Source: [Clostridium] symbiosum
GTDB lineage: Bacteria; Bacillota; Clostridia; Lachnospirales; Lachnospiraceae
DNA: 64,000 bases
Reading direction: 5' to 3'
NCBI GenBank assembly: GCA_021769625.1
Contig: JAETSN010000001.1
Coordinates: 124,001-188,000 of the forward strand
Shown piece by piece: positions 63,054-64,000 of this stretch (position 1 is the stretch's first letter; every line of letters begins with the position of its first letter). A program made the translations under genes and the position numbers. The notes beneath the pieces were generated by a model. That model ran no database searches. It was not told the origin of the DNA and saw only the letters and a list, made by a program, of their open reading frames with translations.

Positions 63054-63647
63054 ATGGCAGTAAACAGAGTACCGGTACTGAAAAGATGTCGTTCCCTGGA
63101 GCTCGATCCGACTTTTCTGGGATATGATAAGAAGTCCAGAAGAAAATCTCCCAGAGCGGGCAAAAAGATGAGTGAATATGCTCTGCAGCTCCGTGCAAAG
63201 CAGCAGGCGAAATTCATCTATGGTGTTTTGGAGAAACCTTTCAGAAATTATTATAATAAAGCTGAAAGAATGAAAGGTCGTACAGGCGAGAACCTGATGA
63301 TCCTGTTGGAGAGAAGGCTTGACAGCGTAGTATTCAGAATGGGCTTTGCAAGAACAAGAAGAGAGGCAAGACAGATCGTCGGTCATCAGCATATCCTTGT
63401 CAACGGCAAACCCGTACAGATCCCTTCTTATCTGGTCAGCGCCGGTGACACGATCGAGATCAGAGAGAAATCCAGAGAACTGCAGAGGTATAAAGATATC
63501 ATCGAAGTTACGGCAGGCAGACTGGTTCCGGAATGGATGGATGTAGATCTGGAAGCTTTCAAAGGCACCATTAAAGCACTTCCTACAAGAGAAATGATAG
63601 ACGTACCTGTTGATGAAATGGCTATCGTCGAATTATATTCTAAATAA
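63054..63647 (+). CDS. rpsD: 30S ribosomal protein S4
   Basis: Primary 16S-binding protein and alpha-operon regulator in other bacteria. 197 residues with [19 protein letters not shown] and the S4 domain [21 protein letters not shown] in pieces, [13 protein letters not shown]. It lacks the N-terminal zinc knuckle (no CxxC pairs), so it is the zinc-free type. A weak GAGAGGAA precedes the ATG. Confidence 0.97.
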   Translation: MAVNRVPVLKRCRSLELDPTFLGYDKKSRRKSPRAGKKMSEYALQLRAKQQAKFIYGVLEKPFRNYYNKAERMKGRTGENLMILLERRLDSVVFRMGFARTRREARQIVGHQHILVNGKPVQIPSYLVSAGDTIEIREKSRELQRYKDIIEVTAGRLVPEWMDVDLEAFKGTIKALPTREMIDVPVDEMAIVELYSK

Positions 63648-63651
63648 GGTT

Positions 63652-63704
63652 GCGTAAGAGAAAAACAAAGGGGCTGCAGGAGCAGGCGTTTGTTTTTCTT
63701 GCGC
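63652..63704 (+). promoter_or_regulatory. Long hairpin in the rpsD-rpoA gap
   Basis: The arm 63652-63669 pairs with 63689-63704 (about 16 pairs with a two-base bulge) around a 19-base loop. AAAGGAGGG of rpoA follows 14 bases later. There is a T stretch inside the 3' arm but none after it. Confidence 0.6.
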
Positions 63705-63735
63705 GTGTAGTTTTCATAAAAGGAGGGTGTTTGCA

Positions 63736-64000
63736 GTGTTTGATTTTGAAAGACCTAATATTGAGGTTGTAGAAATCTCTGACGATAAGAAGTATGGCAA
63801 ATTTGTGGTAGAACCTTTGGAAAGAGGTTATGGTATCACACTTGGTAACTCTCTCAGAAGAATCATGCTTTCTTCTTTGCCCGGCACCGCTGTAAGCCAG
63901 GTGAAATTTGATGGCGTGCTGCATGAATTCACGACGATCGAAGGCGTAAAGGAAGATGTGACCGAGATCATCATGAACATCAAGAGCCTTGCGATAAAAA
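63736..64000 (+). CDS. rpoA: RNA polymerase alpha subunit (3' end outside the window)
   Basis: N-terminal 88 residues of the alpha subunit, which dimerises to start RNA polymerase assembly. It starts with GTG at 63736, eight bases after AGGAGGG, and reads [20 protein letters not shown], then [20 protein letters not shown] and [20 protein letters not shown]. The frame is open to the end of the window. rplQ would normally come next. Confidence 0.96.
   Translation, partial: MFDFERPNIEVVEISDDKKYGKFVVEPLERGYGITLGNSLRRIMLSSLPGTAVSQVKFDGVLHEFTTIEGVKEDVTEIIMNIKSLAIK

Noticed and set aside
1-64000. CRISPR arrays, tRNA, rRNA, prophage or transposase genes
   Set aside because: I looked on both strands and found no regularly spaced repeats, cloverleaf-like genes or mobile-element proteins.

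Overview
The window looks like chromosome of a butyrate-forming Bacillota, most likely a Lachnospiraceae-type Clostridia. The reasons are: zinc-ribbon forms of S14, L36 and adenylate kinase; a small KOW protein between map and infA; consensus sigma-A promoters and strong AGGAGG ribosome binding sites; ECF vitamin transporter genes linked to truA-rplM-rpsI; and a thl-crt-hbd-bcd-etfB-etfA cluster with ptb-buk nearby. I see no tRNA, rRNA, CRISPR array or insertion sequence.

Layout. 1-4.4 kb: end of ecfA1, then ecfA2, ecfT, truA, rplM, rpsI. 4.5-7.3 kb: two secreted carbohydrate-type enzymes (a DUF5722 glycosidase-like protein and an SH3-SGNH hydrolase). 7.4-16.2 kb: a hybrid histidine kinase, a DegV fatty-acid-binding protein, an SDR, an SH3-NlpC/P60 wall hydrolase and a phosphohexomutase. 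16.3-27 kb: an accessory locus with a CUT2 (ribose-type) ABC importer, two LacI regulators, an ASRT-family protein, a maltose-acetyltransferase-like protein and two M24-fold proteins that have lost metal ligands. 27.1-30.1 kb: a PadR/DUF1700/DUF4097 envelope-stress-like operon. 30.2-32.2 kb: a MATE pump and hpf. 32.3-38.9 kb: the acetyl-CoA to butyryl-CoA operon. 38.9-45.3 kb: an uncharacterised ABC-2 export locus with two membrane-anchored extracytoplasmic proteins. 45.3-47.4 kb: ptb-buk on the minus strand. 47.6-48 kb: bacteriohemerythrin. 48.2-64 kb: the S10-spc-alpha ribosomal superoperon from rpsJ into rpoA.

How the genes fit together. The thl operon makes butyryl-CoA, with Bcd/EtfAB as the reducing complex, and Ptb-Buk converts it to butyrate plus ATP, so the whole path from acetyl-CoA lies within about 15 kb. 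The LacI/CUT2/M24 locus has GTAAACG-type operators ahead of the first M24 gene, the binding-protein gene and the second M24 gene, which points to one regulon taking up and processing an unidentified small molecule. Map in the same window keeps all five M24 metal ligands and serves as an internal control.

Most unusual points: the paired metal-site-degenerate M24 proteins; two 137-138 bp palindromic elements in opposite orientation that flank the rpsJ-to-map block; perfect hairpins in consecutive gaps of the S10 operon; structured long gaps inside the butyrate operon; and the position of ecfA-rpsI upstream of rpsJ rather than after rpoA-rplQ.
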